Source: Celoporthe dispersa (lineage: Eukaryota > Ascomycota > Sordariomycetes > Diaporthales > Cryphonectriaceae). From it: a stretch of DNA of 64,000 nt. Where the stretch lies: NCBI GenBank assembly GCA_016584495.1, contig WAID01000004.1, positions 682,001-746,000 of the forward strand, written 5' to 3'. How positions within the stretch are numbered: the stretch's first letter is position 1; the number at the start of each line of letters is the position of its first letter. Both the position numbers and the translations under genes were made by a program. The notes below the pieces were generated by a model that ran no database searches, was not told the origin of the DNA, and saw only the letters and a program-made list of their open reading frames with translations. Below are positions 21,999-34,390 of this stretch, in pieces.

Positions 21999-24900
21999 GC
22001 ATGATGAGCCTCGAGAACCCTTGATAGCTGAGTGGAGGAGTTTTATATCAATATCGACGATTATCAGTATCACATGTTCTACAAGTGGCCAGAAGCAAGA
22101 CTCTACGGTACCCGGGCGTGCCAGGCACAAGTTATCGATGTGCCCATTGCTGGAGAAAATACCAGCCAAGATTCATGTCTCGATTTTAGATATACACTCT
22201 TGTCTTCTTTCAGCTCTTATGTTTAACGACCTCGCATACAAAGCCCTGCAGGGCAGCCTTCAACCTTGACGAGATTCCTCTTGCAGCGCCGACTCGATAA
22301 TGTCTAGTCATGATGACTGTAAGATATTCATATACCAAACATGGTGGTTTTCTAGATATAATGTGCGTTCTATGGCATAGTATCATCACGTTATATGCCA
22401 GAGAATCGTGAATCAGTTTCCTTCCCCTCAAATACGCGCTCGCATAAGAAAGCCTTGAGATGACCACCAACGTGCCGTGAGTGTATGTATGTGATTTATC
22501 TTTTCCAAGCTCTGAGTAGTCCTCCCAAGTGGCGTCCAGAGTTGATACATACAGTTTCAATAGACGCCTCAGTTGATATTTGCCACCGTCCTCGCGAAGT
22601 AACTCGCAACCGTTACTAAGTGTTTCACAGCTATGTGCTCATACACACACCAATAGAGTGAAGGAAATATGAAAGTCCTGGTGTGAACATGTGGTCTAGT
22701 TGAGATGAAGAGACATTCTTATTGGGTTACTATAAGCAGCAGGGCACGGAGAACTTCTATTACTACGCCTTAATACATGGTTGAAACTCAGAGCAGCTCA
22801 GTTCTGCGCTGAGTGTCAGAGCCTTGGAAATGGAATAACGGAAGCGTGAGGCGTCAGATAGCACAATGAACGTGGTGAGAAGAGACGAAATGTACTATCT
22901 TCGCCTTGGTTGCTGATCAATACTACAAATATCTAACGAATTGGATTGTGCAGGTCGCGATTGGGCTCAAGCAGCAACGACTTGCATGGCGATAAATAAC
23001 TATTTAATCAATGCAAGAGGTATCCTCGACGATGACGCGATGTCCAACTCGATCTTTTGTTCGGCCATGTTCCAGATTCACAGTCTGCTACGAGGACGCA
23101 GAGAGTGTCACGGTGATGGAGAGGATGTCTAGGATCATCATCATATGCCATCATTCCAGGTATACCATCATTCTTCGTGTATGTCATCATAGGAGGGTGT
23201 GTCTAATAAGCGCTATGTAGTCATCAGGTTTGAATTCAGCGCGCTGGAATCATCAAACGAGAAATCAAACCCATAAGCTTTGGGGCAGGGGTTCCACTTG
23301 TCTCGAAGGCGTTTTGTGTCCTGGCGTGGGCGCACATCCCTTCCCGTACCAGGCTGAAGGTGCATGCCGCCTCCATCGGAACATTTGATATTAATAAATA
23401 CATCCTCGATGCGTGTGGGGTCGTGTTCCGAAAAGCGACACAATCCCATCCACTTTTGACACCTTGGCTCGCATGTTCATCTCTTTGAATTGGAAACCGG
23501 AAGTCGGTACGACGAAGGAAACGAGACGGCCTCGATCACGCCATTGCCACCCCTTGCCGGCCTGTAACATCTTGGCAGGGTAGGCAAACAATGGAGAGAG
23601 GGCGTTGGAGGGATCTGTCTGCAGCTGTGCATACTAATCATGTAGTACGTGGACTTGTCTGGCGGGCCCTGGGCCGAGCATACTTGATATCCTATCATGG
23701 CGCCTCGTCTGCCACCGGAGGGGCCAGATGCCTGCATCACGCAATCCCTAGTGGCTGCCGCCGCAGCAGTCTGTTGCGCTGCGGCGCGACAACACAGTCG
23801 GTGGCCCCGTAGGGCTGCTGGTATGTTTCATCGCATCAGGTATTATCCCCAGAGTTTCATCATTGGGTTTCTCCCTCGATGTCTGGTAGCGATGGCTCCG
23901 ATGCATGTCGAAGACGACCCGCTGCGCGTACGACGATCTGTGTTGAAGCTCAATGCCGAGCGCCTGATGAGTCGCTGACGGCGCCTCGACACGAGCATGC
24001 CGCGTGGCAGCAATCCGCTGAGCGGTCCAGTATTCTATTCTGGTATGAATTTTTTTTTAGTTCATTCTGGGACGTCCAACCCGACGGGCGTAGGTGTAGC
24101 GGATACGAGGCTCATCGATGTGTGTGGGCTTTTTGAAGGTCATATCCGCGTCGTCGTAATTAAGTCAAGTCGACCACGTAGTAATTGACAAGCAGGTTTT
24201 GCAGAGTTCAGCCTGGCGGCTCCCTTTGCTCCTTCTTCTTCTTCTTCGTCGAAATAGTGTACAGGTTTGGCAGATGCAGAGGCAAGGTTGATTACGTACA
24301 GAGAGAGGATGGGACATTTTCTAGGTGTTCCGTAAGACTTCACAAGGCTGTTGTGGACACCCGCACCAGCCGCACACAAATTGGGTGAAATGAAATCCGC
24401 TCGAGGTGACGTCAACAGGCATTTACTGAAATAGATATGAAACTGTGAGCCACGTTTGTATCCATTGGATTACGGGTTGCCACCGGTCTGCATGCCATGT
24501 GATTCCACGTATTGGTATCAACGTTGACTGGTTCGGCTGTTTTTGCTCATATCCCACTATGCATGCATTCTATACACTTCCTCGTCGCCAGGACAGACAG
24601 TAGGTATCCTAAGAGGTCGTTGCCTGCCGGGGTATACATTAACTTTACGCCTGTAGCAGTTAGAAAGCCGTCGGTCCCTGCACAAGAACCTAAAGTACTT
24701 ACGCAGCGCCTCAGGCTCTGTGATGCAACGGCGATCTAGGCGATGCAAGGCCCCGGGTAGGTGGCAAAGCCAAAAAGAAATTCTCGGTAGCGGACAATCA
24801 TGAACCGACATGTTACTACATGAGGTCCCTACACGTAGCAATTACTACCAACAACTCTCAAGTTACCGTGACATGTTTTATGCATGTAGACCACTACGGA

Positions 24901-26781
24901 TGCGTGGTGGTCCATGGATTCCTTTAGGCATCAGCGCGCGCCATGTCGGTCAAGGGCTGATCCCGTCCTGACACTTGCTGGCATCGAATAGGAGGAAACA
25001 TGATCTCCGCCAAGAAAAATAAATCGTCTGAAGGAATATCAGCGCGACAATGCCCAGACCAGAGAACCATCCCTTTTGTCTCTAGGGCCAAGACCGAGAC
25101 CGAGAGAAAGCCTATTCATCCATAGAGAGCCAAGACAAGAAGAGAGAGGAAAAAGTAAAAAGGCATCGTACTCTATCAGAGACACGCCGGCAGGACTCCT
25201 TCCTGCTCGGCGGAAAGCCAACGGCGAAAGAGCTTCCGGAATGGGCACCGCACGTGAACCACCATCAGTGCGCTCGGGGATGACGGCCCACCCTGGAAGG
25301 CCTCTCTCTCCCCCCCCCTCGTCATCCAACATTGCGCGCTTGGAACTTGATGTGGGAGCCTGTGAGATGCCCGCCTTGGCATGGTACCGCCGCCCGCCGT
25401 GGGCTAAGGCAGCCCACCAGCCCACCAGCCCACCTACCCGACCGACCGGGCCCTGGATGGGTTTAGGGGTGTGGCTGGGGGGTCAACGGCGCTGAGAAAG
25501 GGGGGGTGTGTGTGAGTGGGGGTGGTGCGCTGAGAGAGAAAAGTCGGCTGGACCGTGACCCGTAACGACCGTCTCGCGTGGGACTGGGACTTTATCAGAT
25601 CCAACATAGCGGCCTGGTAGCCCCAACAGCGGGCACCAACCTTTTGGTCTGACACGACTAAGGCGGCCGGAACAACTTAAAAAAAAAAAAGAGAGAAGAG
25701 AAAAAAAGGAACAGCAAGACTAGAATGCACACACACACACACACACACACACACAAGATCAACAAACCAATACGCCCATTCTCCCTAGTTTTTCCTCCAC
25801 TTACTCTGTCTCCCCCTCCTCTACCCCTCTTCTTGTGCTCCAGAATAGGGAGGCAGGAACAGGACCAGAAAGGGAGAAAACCAGACAGAGAGAAGAGAGA
25901 GAGATCGACGATTTGCTGGGGCCGCGTCAGCTCGCCCCCCGATGCGGGTTTATCACACGGCGATCCCCACAAATCGACGCCCCGCTGCCATTCTTCATCT
26001 TCGAAACGGCTGTCGGGAGTCGGCGGCTATTCTTGGGCTGGGTGAACCGCTGTGTATGATAGACAGGAGGGGTGTGAAAGGGGAAAGGAGAGAGAGAGAG
26101 AGAGAGAAGGGGGGGGAGGGGTGTGTATTTTCTGTAAAAGGTGGTGGACAAAAAGGTGGGTGGTGACGATCACCGATCGGGGAAGCATCTTGCCTCGGTG
26201 CATGGTGTGGCTCCATCCCACGCACCTGGGACCACCGGCTGCTTATCAGGGCCAAGCCTCTCTTTTTTTTGCTTTCCTTTCTCTCCCTTTCTTCTTTAGG
26301 CGTAGAAGGAAAAACTTGTTTTGATTGTCTGTAGCAGCAGTGATAACGTTGATGGTGATTACTGCGATATGACATTTTGTAGTTTTTCAGACCAAGATAG
26401 GAACTTAAAAAGGATACTGTCAAATAATAAAAATGAATGCAGATTGAATAAGATGAATGCTTTTGCCCAAGCACCAGGTCAGGCATCCGAACCATAGAAG
26501 CCAATCCCAAACCATCTAGCCCAGAATAAGAATAAAAAAGCAAACGCCCAAGAATGATGATGATGTGTGGTGTGTGTATACATGTCAAAAAATCAAAAAA
26601 AGAAAAAAAAAACCATTGTGATATCATTATGCCCCCCACCGTTCCAAAAAAGGGTGTCATCACCGATATGTGCCAGAGAAGGATAAGAAAAAATCCCGAT
26701 CCAACCACGATGATCACATCACCAGTGGCTGATAGAGAAAACGGACAAGGGTCAAGAACCCCCGAGCCAGATCCGGCCGCT
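21999..26781. other. gene-poor region, about 4.8 kb
   Basis: No gene is supported. A short open frame at 22032-22226 (starting GTG, with DDYQYHMFYKWPEARLYG) directly after the gasdermin-like gene might be a gene remnant but has no ATG. From 25.0 kb onwards the sequence is low complexity, with poly-A, (AC)n, GA-rich and GGGG tracts, and probably forms the 3' flank of the sulfotransferase-like gene. Confidence 0.4.
25728..25755. repeat. (CA)n microsatellite
   Basis: An uninterrupted CA dinucleotide run of 28 bases in non-coding DNA. Confidence 0.95.
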
Positions 26782-27822
26782 CTAGATGGTGAGCATGCCC
26801 ATGAGCATGTAGCACACGAAGCCGACGACAACCCACCACATGAGCAGGCGCAGGCCGACGTTGAGCATCTGCATGCGGTTCCTCCTGCGGGAGCGGCGCA
26901 CAAAGTCGCTGCTGTCGTTGACGTTGGGGAACTTCTGGCCCTTGGGCACGCACTCGCCCAGGAAGGCGCACAGGGGCTCCCAGCCCTCCTGGACGCGGAA
27001 CTCGAGCAGCCTCTCGGGCTTCTTGCCGTCCTCGGTGGCCAGCTTGACCACGTTGGCGTAGTGGCGGCGGTAGATGTCCTTGCCGCGGGTGGCAAACTCG
27101 CCCTCGAAGAAGGTGTCGAAGAACATCTTGAGCATCGGGTAGTACATCTGCGCCGCCCACGACCCGGACAGGCCGAAGGGGAGGATCCTGTTGCTCAGCG
27201 CCGCCAGCTCGTGGTCCGTGGCGCGCCAGAACACGGTCGGCATCGTCGACTTGTGCCAGCTGTCCACGTCGCGGCCCGTCAGGACCACCTTGGCCTCCGG
27301 GTACACCTCCATCAGCTCCTCGGCAAAGGCGCACGCCGGCCAGTCGCACACGGCCTGGCAGTTGCCCAGGATCTGGTCCCAGAACTCGCGGGTGCGGATG
27401 GTGCCCTCGGGCAGCGGAGAGCGCTCGGGGAAGTACTTGGCCACGAGGGCGTCGTGCCACAGCAGGGCGTCGGGGGGTTCTCGATCGAGGCGCACATCAT
27501 GTGGTAGGTCTCGACGTAGCCCAGGTGCCTCATGGCCGCACGCATGGCTAAGTGTGGCATATTAGCTTAACCTTCTGCCCACCAGAGAGTACCACCAGTA
27601 TCGTCTTGTTCCACTCTGTTTTAGAAGGGGAAAAAATAAATAAAAAAACATACAAGCTGTGCCTGTTCGTCCGACCGCAAGCAGCAGGACCTTCATGGGA
27701 ACGGTCCTCTTCTGCTTGCGCTTGTCGAAATCCGTGTCATTGGTGAAGACATCGGTGATGGGCTTGCGGGAGTATGTGTCCGCGTAGCAGGGGAACATCT
27801 GAGGCTTCTCGGTGGTCGACAT
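26782..27822 (-). CDS. sulfotransferase-like P-loop protein (fungal Sulfotransfer_4 family) with C-terminal membrane anchor; one frame break
   Basis: Exons 27822-27654 and 27547-26782. The intron runs from GTATGT to CTTAG. The product (about 311 aa if one base is added) has the nucleotide-binding loop KVLLLAVGRTGTASMRAAM, then LGYVETYHMM, CQAVCDWPACAFAEELM, and the PEAKVVLTGRDVDSWHKS segment that carries the second PAPS-site Arg/Ser in this family. It ends with LLMWWVVVGFVCYMLMGML, a hydrophobic tail that suggests tail-anchoring. The reading moves frame between CASIENPP and DALLWHDALV, exactly where family members are continuous. One extra C in the run at 27472-27477 would repair it, so an assembly error is more likely than a pseudogene. 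Sulfated substrate unknown. Fungal members often sit in secondary-metabolite clusters, but no such cluster is evident here. Confidence 0.78.
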
Positions 27823-28005
27823 TTTGAAGGTGTAGTTTTTTTGTTTTCTTAAAATGGTATCTGGGGATGGGACTCTGGTTTTGTCTGGTCTCTTGCTGGT
27901 TCGACTGCTGCAGGATGCTTGACAGAAAATTACAAAATGGGTGTATCCTCTTATTTTTTTGTTCTGAACCGAATATAACGAGTGGTTGGATGTGTTGATC
28001 AAGGA

Positions 28006-28027
28006 GTGTGTGTGTGTGTGTGTGTGT
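28006..28027. repeat. (GT)n microsatellite
   Basis: An uninterrupted GT dinucleotide run just upstream of the sulfotransferase-like gene's start. Confidence 0.95.
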
Positions 28028-31000
28028 ATAAACGGGAACGGGCTCGAGGTGACCTTGGTCCGTCCGTGTTATTGTTGGTGAAGAGTAGTCTTGCGACTGA
28101 GTTGAAGTTGGAAGAGAGTGAGAGAAGATAGAAAGACAAGAAGAAGAAAAGAAAAAAAGAGACCACCAAGACGGCCAGCAGAGAGGCGGTCGACGACCAG
28201 AAATAAAGATCATGAACCACCGGGATGTGTGGACTACGGGGGCTAAGGTGACGGATGGGGTCTCTCGATTGTGGGTACGTACACTCACCACACACACACG
28301 GACAACCTACAAGGGTACGTACATAGTACACACGCTCAGGGCCTGGACGGCCTCAGGGTTTATTGCCTCCCTCTCCTCTGTCCCTCTCAGGGGGACGTGC
28401 AGAGGAGGGGGGGTGTGTGTGTGTACTTTGGTACATGAGCAGGCTGTTACTGCAGCAGGGCCCGGGCTAGTTTCTTCCTTGTCCCCTTCTCCCGCCTCCT
28501 CGTCCATCCTGGTCATCCCTGACTATCAACTTAGGGGTTGACTCGTCTGTGATTTTGTGTGGGGAAAGGGCCAAGGAAATACCAGGTGGGAGCCAGAGGG
28601 TGTGACGGAATCTCGCATGGAGATGAAATGTGGAAAACAAAAACCGGCCTAGCGACGAGGAAACGGGAGCTGCAACGCCACATCCAGAGCTACGTACTAC
28701 CGGGGGTAACAGACAGGTTTTGGGACGCGCAAGAGGAAGCAGAAAAGAGGAAGAAGACGCACAGCTGCGGGAGCTAATTACTGCTCATCATACCTCACGG
28801 CTGATGATGTTGGCTCTAACCCTGAGCGATCTTACGTCTCCGTCGTAATCTGTCACGCCGGGCTGATGAGGGTTGAATTTCAGGCCCGCAAACGGAAACA
28901 AAGAAAAGGTGACACGAGTGAGAGTGGCTGGACGCTGGCCCGGGCAGCTTTCAGGGCCAGAGAGGGGGGTGTGTGTGTGTGTGTGGCTGATTCAGCCGCG
29001 CGTACATGGTATTATGGTAATATAGAAATGGTACGAATGTACTATAGAAAGAAAAAAGAAGAAAAAAAGAAGAAAGAAAAAAAAAAAGACAGGGCAAGGG
29101 GGAGAGTGGCCATAGCAGCAGGTAGGCTGTGGCAGCAACCTACCTGCAGACAAGGCTCGGCCCCTCCTCCTGAGTGGCTAATATCCAAGATGATCAGGGT
29201 GGAGACCTGGTTTCCTCTTGATTTAGGTGGCACAGGGTGGCTCGACCGTCTGCACGAATCGAAAGCCAAATGCGCCCATGCCGGTGGTTCTCCTCTGTTT
29301 CTTCTTGACCATCTCCTGGCCCGGGGGTTCTCGTCTGCTGCTTTTTCTATCGAGGCTTAGAGGTAGCGTCGTCGTCGTCGTCGTTCGTCCGTCCGTCGAC
29401 CCCCGGTTCCGGAATTCTGGTTGACGCTTGAGCGGTGCGGCGTCGATCCCATTCAGCCACAACCGCAATAGTAGGTCGTGGTTGGTCGAGAACACACAAC
29501 CAACACTAGGGCGCAATCTGTCAACAGGGACCATGGGCACTCATCAATTTCATATTGATTAGGGTGTCAGGGGTTGGAGGAAGAGCAGGAGAAGAAAAAA
29601 GGAGCCGCATTATTCGTAGGCATGGGTCCCTTTGCAGCCACCGCCCGCCTCCTCCCCAAGATGTCGCCCGGAAGTCGGAGGTACTCTCTCAAGGAGGACA
29701 GTGCTGCTGCTGCTGGCTCGACAAGGCCCTCCCGCGAGTTGTACCAAGCTTTTCGTGCCAAGAGTTGGATGCTACGTAGGAGCAAATTGCACCGGATGTG
29801 ATCGATCACAAGGTGGGACAGCAAGAAGGATCTACACCGACAAGCGGCGTGAACATTCATGCGCGCATAGTGTTGCCTACCCAATGACTGTGCTCAGTAT
29901 TGTGATCGGCTTTACTATGGTACAAATCGCCTACCGAATGGAGGAAGAGAGAGGGGAGGGGTGGGGGGTGTGCAGGTGTGCGGTAAGCTCTCAGCTCCTC
30001 CGTGTTCTGGAAGAATTACGCATGTTTCAAAAGAGCAGCTGCCAGTAGAGAGTCGAAACGAGCGCGCCAACGAGAGAGGGCGACAGTTGAAACAAACGGG
30101 CCAGGGTGTGCAGAGCCAGTAGGGGAAGGTCCGTCGACCATCTGGGCGGGCAGGTGGCGGGCCAACCAAAAGAGGGATTCTCACCCTCTCTCTCCCCGTC
30201 CAGAGTCGACTCTCTCACTGCCGCTAGGGTTGCTTCCCGGCTGACCAGGAAACCTGAACAAAAAAGAAAGAGAAAAAGATAGAAAAAAAAAAAAAACCAA
30301 CTAGAAACCAGGGGTCCACGTAATCTCGGGTATCATCTGTGCGCCTGCGGTGTGGTTATTCCTAGCAGTAGTAAGGCGTTTTTTCATCTTTCTTGCCTTG
30401 TCTGTCGGGTTCGAGAAAGTTCAGACGAGATGCATTGCATTGCACTTACAGAGGGAGGGCCGGCGATCAAGGAGGATCCCCTTACTCGTAGAAGAAACTC
30501 TCAGCAATGCACCCTTGAGACGGAGGGCGCCTGCTACTACGAACTGTACAGAGGCCAGCTGGGGCGCGGGCGGCCCCGCGTGGGCTGGTGACGACGATAT
30601 ATACTTTTTATATCCTTCCGGGCTTAGCTGGTGGCGTTGTGGGTCAGGACAGTTACGCGTACCACCATAGCACACTGCACGGGAGAGAGACACTACTATG
30701 TACAGCCTACTGCAGGGCTCTCTCTCTCTCTCTCCTCGTGCTAGACCGACACCCCCCCCCCTGGGACACACACTTGCCGCCTCTGTACACGCGTCCGGCT
30801 TCCGTGGAGGGCGCTGCCCATTCTCACCCTTGACGCCGAGGCCCGACCTGCATCTCCGGCCGAGACGGTGATATTTTCCCCAGGGATTCGGTAGATTGTC
30901 CAGACGAGAAAGTGAGGGGGCGGCGGCGGCGGCGGCAGTTGATCCCCTTCCTCATCTCGCTTGGGAGGCTCTGGCCGTCTAGAAGAGGGGGGAGGGGAGC

Positions 31001-31050
31001 GGCAGGATGAAGGAAGGAGGATGTCGGGCCTCTCCTCTTCATCAAGACCA

Positions 31051-31051
<1 letters not shown>

Positions 31052-31082
<31 letters not shown>
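31052..31082. repeat. (AC)n microsatellite
   Basis: An uninterrupted AC dinucleotide run of about 31 bases in non-coding DNA. Confidence 0.95.
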
Positions 31083-31084
<2 letters not shown>

Positions 31085-34000
31085 ACCGCGTACGGGAGGC
31101 ATCCGGTTTTACTGTGATGGGGTGAGGCTGGGAACCACCACGCAGGCGGTCTCGTGTTGAGAGCATCAGCTCAGAGGCTGAGAGCAACTACGTACCATAC
31201 CATGACTGGATGTGGTGGGTATTCTCGTTTTTCTCTTTTCTTTTCCTTTTTTTTTTCTTTCAACGACAATCCACAAAGTAAAAAGATTAATTCATTCCTC
31301 GGGCGAGTCCGGTGTAGGGTTCGGAGATCCGACAAAAAAGCCCACCACCGAACCAGGCTTTGTTGGGGAGGGGTTTCAGGCTCACCACGAGACCTCGCTC
31401 GTATCACTTGACTCGAAAAAGATTTAAGAAAAAAAGAAAAAGAAAAGGAAAAGACCAGGTGAGATGAGAGAGGAGCTGTTTGTGATACTGTCCTGTCTGC
31501 TGTACTCGTCTTGCCTGACGATCCTGCTCATCCGTCGTCTTGTCTCCTCGCTCTTGTGGCTGAGAGAACAACACAAATATCAAGACCGCCAGTCAGCGAG
31601 CTTCGCTGCACGCACGGGAGACCGACATCCGCCGTGGTATATGTGAGAGGGTCGATCTTCGGTATCAGCTGCCTGGCTTCTGGAGAATCACCCATGGGGC
31701 CCCTGTACATGCATGACATGGGCCCCAGCAAGGCTCTGCAGGGCTGGCCACGGGGCGCCTGAGATGAAACGGCTGTTCCACTGCCGCCGTCTCAACCGAG
31801 TACCGCCTACCGATCAAGTGGGTACTACCGACTCCCGGGAGGCCGTCGGTGCCTTCATAATCCCCCCCTTAGACGCTGCGGCTACGTACTATCGAGGAGG
31901 AGACGGGGGGAGGGGAGGGGCATAAAGGTGGGCTCCGGGGATTTTTGAACGCTGATCAAGAGGGAAAAGGGAAAAAGAAAGAAGAAAAAAACAGTTCACA
32001 GCAGGGCAAGGGTGAGCGCTGCAAGCCTCATCATGTCAGGAACGGAAGCTAATGGTAGTACGATATGAGAATTAATCTACTGCTGTAGTGGACCGTTCTG
32101 GTACTACTGCGGTGTGTGTGTAGTAAGTGCCAGCTACGGATGGAGTAATACCTGCGCTACGGCCCATGATCTGTAACGCTATGCACGATACAAGACGAAC
32201 ACGGCGTTGAAGAAAAAGAGAGCGAGAAAAAACGGCCTGTAAAAAATAGAAGAAACGAAAACCCTGACAAGATGTCTTACCACGGGCTGGCCCTGACCTT
32301 GGCTGCGTGCGTCATCAGGTCATCACGGCTAACGTACTGCGTCTACTTTGGACGAACAAGAGGAACAATAGGCGTGTGACTGCTCTGGGAACTGGGCCGG
32401 ATCTAGAATCGCGGAATGTCGTCGCTGTAGGACACAACGAAAGAAGAAGGAAAGAGAAGAAAAAAAATAGATGAAGATCATGATCACTACACAGACACAG
32501 GGTTGGGTGGCTGGTGCTCTCCCCCTTCGTCATCGTGCAGAGCCTGCTGCTCCTCGTCGGGTTGATTTAATAAATAAATAAAATAAAATAAAAAAGAAAA
32601 AGAAAAAAAAAGAAAAAAAGAAAAAAGGCCCCCACCTGCAGAAAAGACGCGTAATGCCCCTCGCCATGCGACCACCATGGCCTGTCCTTAGAAGGTCTAC
32701 CTGCCACTCCCGCTACTACAGTTGTAGTACGTACCTCTGGCGTAGGGGGTGGCCAATGGTCACAGGCCCGGCATCCCTCCTAGGGGTCGACCTGTAACAC
32801 ACTCTCGACAGCTGACTGCACGATTTGCAACCCAGACAGGTCAGAGATCACTTGTACTGATGATTGATGAGGAAGAGGGCCATGATTATCACTCCCGCCA
32901 ACAGCACACTATTGCCGCCCCGTTCCCATCCCCCCACCCACCCTTCCGCTGCAGTACTCTGCTTCTCTCTTTACGTCGTATCATCCCTCTCCTCTTCCTC
33001 CTCCTCATCGTCATCCTCTTGGTTCCAAGAGTGTTTCTTGAGGTCTTTGGAGGACCGTTACGCACACACATACGTACAATGAACTAACCAAACCCCCCCC
33101 CCCCTTTTTTTACTCTTTCATCCTTACCTTATTACTGTTTCTTTATTTACTGTACACCATACACTCCCTGTTACATACAGAGGCGCACATACACACACCC
33201 GGGGTATCGCCGTGAACGAGAGAGAGTACGTACCACCGGTGCCGCCCTCATCTTAATTAGGATCGCATATTTTTGCGGAGAAGGAAGGGCGTGCCACCCA
33301 TCCACACATCAATCTATCGGGGATCGGTGGGGTGGGCACACTCTAGGTAGTGGGACCGACGACCGAGAAGAGCAGGACCAGAAAGGAGGGAGAGCGAGAC
33401 TTCAGCCTGGTGCTACCTCCGAGGGGGCCCGCCTGAGGACCGGGGAGGGGGGTGTAGAGAGAAGAAAAGAGACAAGAGAGGGCGACCAGGTGATTTGACG
33501 GCGACGATCGCCTGCAGGCGTCTGAAATATCCTTGCCTCTCGGGGGCCCTGCCCTCTCGTCACCCCTGCGGGCGAACTGACCTTCGTCGTCGTCCTTGTG
33601 GCTCTGTTCATTCGAGCAAGTGCAAGGTCACAAGAAGGGGGGGCGGAAGGGGATCCCAGGGAATAGAGATTAACCTGCGCCCTGCTCAACAAGTATTCCC
33701 ACCCGCTGCCGTGGCTCATCAGGTCAGTACGCGCACATTCTGTTCGTCTTATTGTTGTCGTCGTCGTCCTCCTCGGTTTTACTGGGGTCCCGACCCAAGC
33801 AGGTTTCCCTTTCTCCTGCCCACCCCCCCCTCCCTCCACCTCCACCTCCACTTTCATAGTTATCCTCCACTTCCCTCTGCTCTCTCACACTCTCTCACAA
33901 GATTCTCTTTCTTTTTTGTATCCTCTCTACCCGCATGTCCAACCACCTTTTTTAGTTCTTTCTTGTTTTGTTTCGTCAAACCTTTTTTTTTTTTGCCGTT

Positions 34001-34390
34001 GAGGACTCCGGCGTCCCATCATTCGCTTAAGCAACAAGAATAACCACGATATTCTTTTTTTACTCTTCACTGCCACTCACTCACACATCTTTTCTTGTCC
34101 TTTAACCTCGACCTCTCTCACCTCTTGTCTAACCCACCCTTCCAACTCTCCATAGTCGTTATCTCTCTTCCGGATCCAATACCCAGATCTGGAATAGCCC
34201 TCTCACACGATAGACACGACGTCACAAAGACCCAGAGAAGGAAGGACAAGAGAGGGGCGCTGCCGTCGACTTTCTTCCTCTGTCTTCTTTTCTCCCATCT
34301 TGTCATCAAACAACAACAACATCAACCATCGTCAACCTCTCTCCCTCGCGCGGGAGGAGCCGGCTCTCCCCCTCTAGGCCAGCCACAAAT

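Larger units (their letters stand above)
27823..34390. other. gene-free, simple-repeat-rich region of about 6.6 kb
   Basis: I find no supportable gene. The region is full of poly-A/T, poly-C, (GT)n, (CA)n, GA-rich and CTC-rich patches, with a strongly A-rich stretch at about 32.57-32.63 kb. The last kilobase (about 33.4-34.39 kb) is pyrimidine-rich, as expected for the promoter and 5' leader of the MFS gene. Open frames here are short and compositionally extreme. A long non-coding RNA or regulatory region cannot be excluded. Confidence 0.4.

Noticed and set aside
28006..31082. GT/AC runs considered as telomere-like or CRISPR-like repeats
   Set aside because: They are plain dinucleotide microsatellites with no spacer structure and no TTAGGG units.
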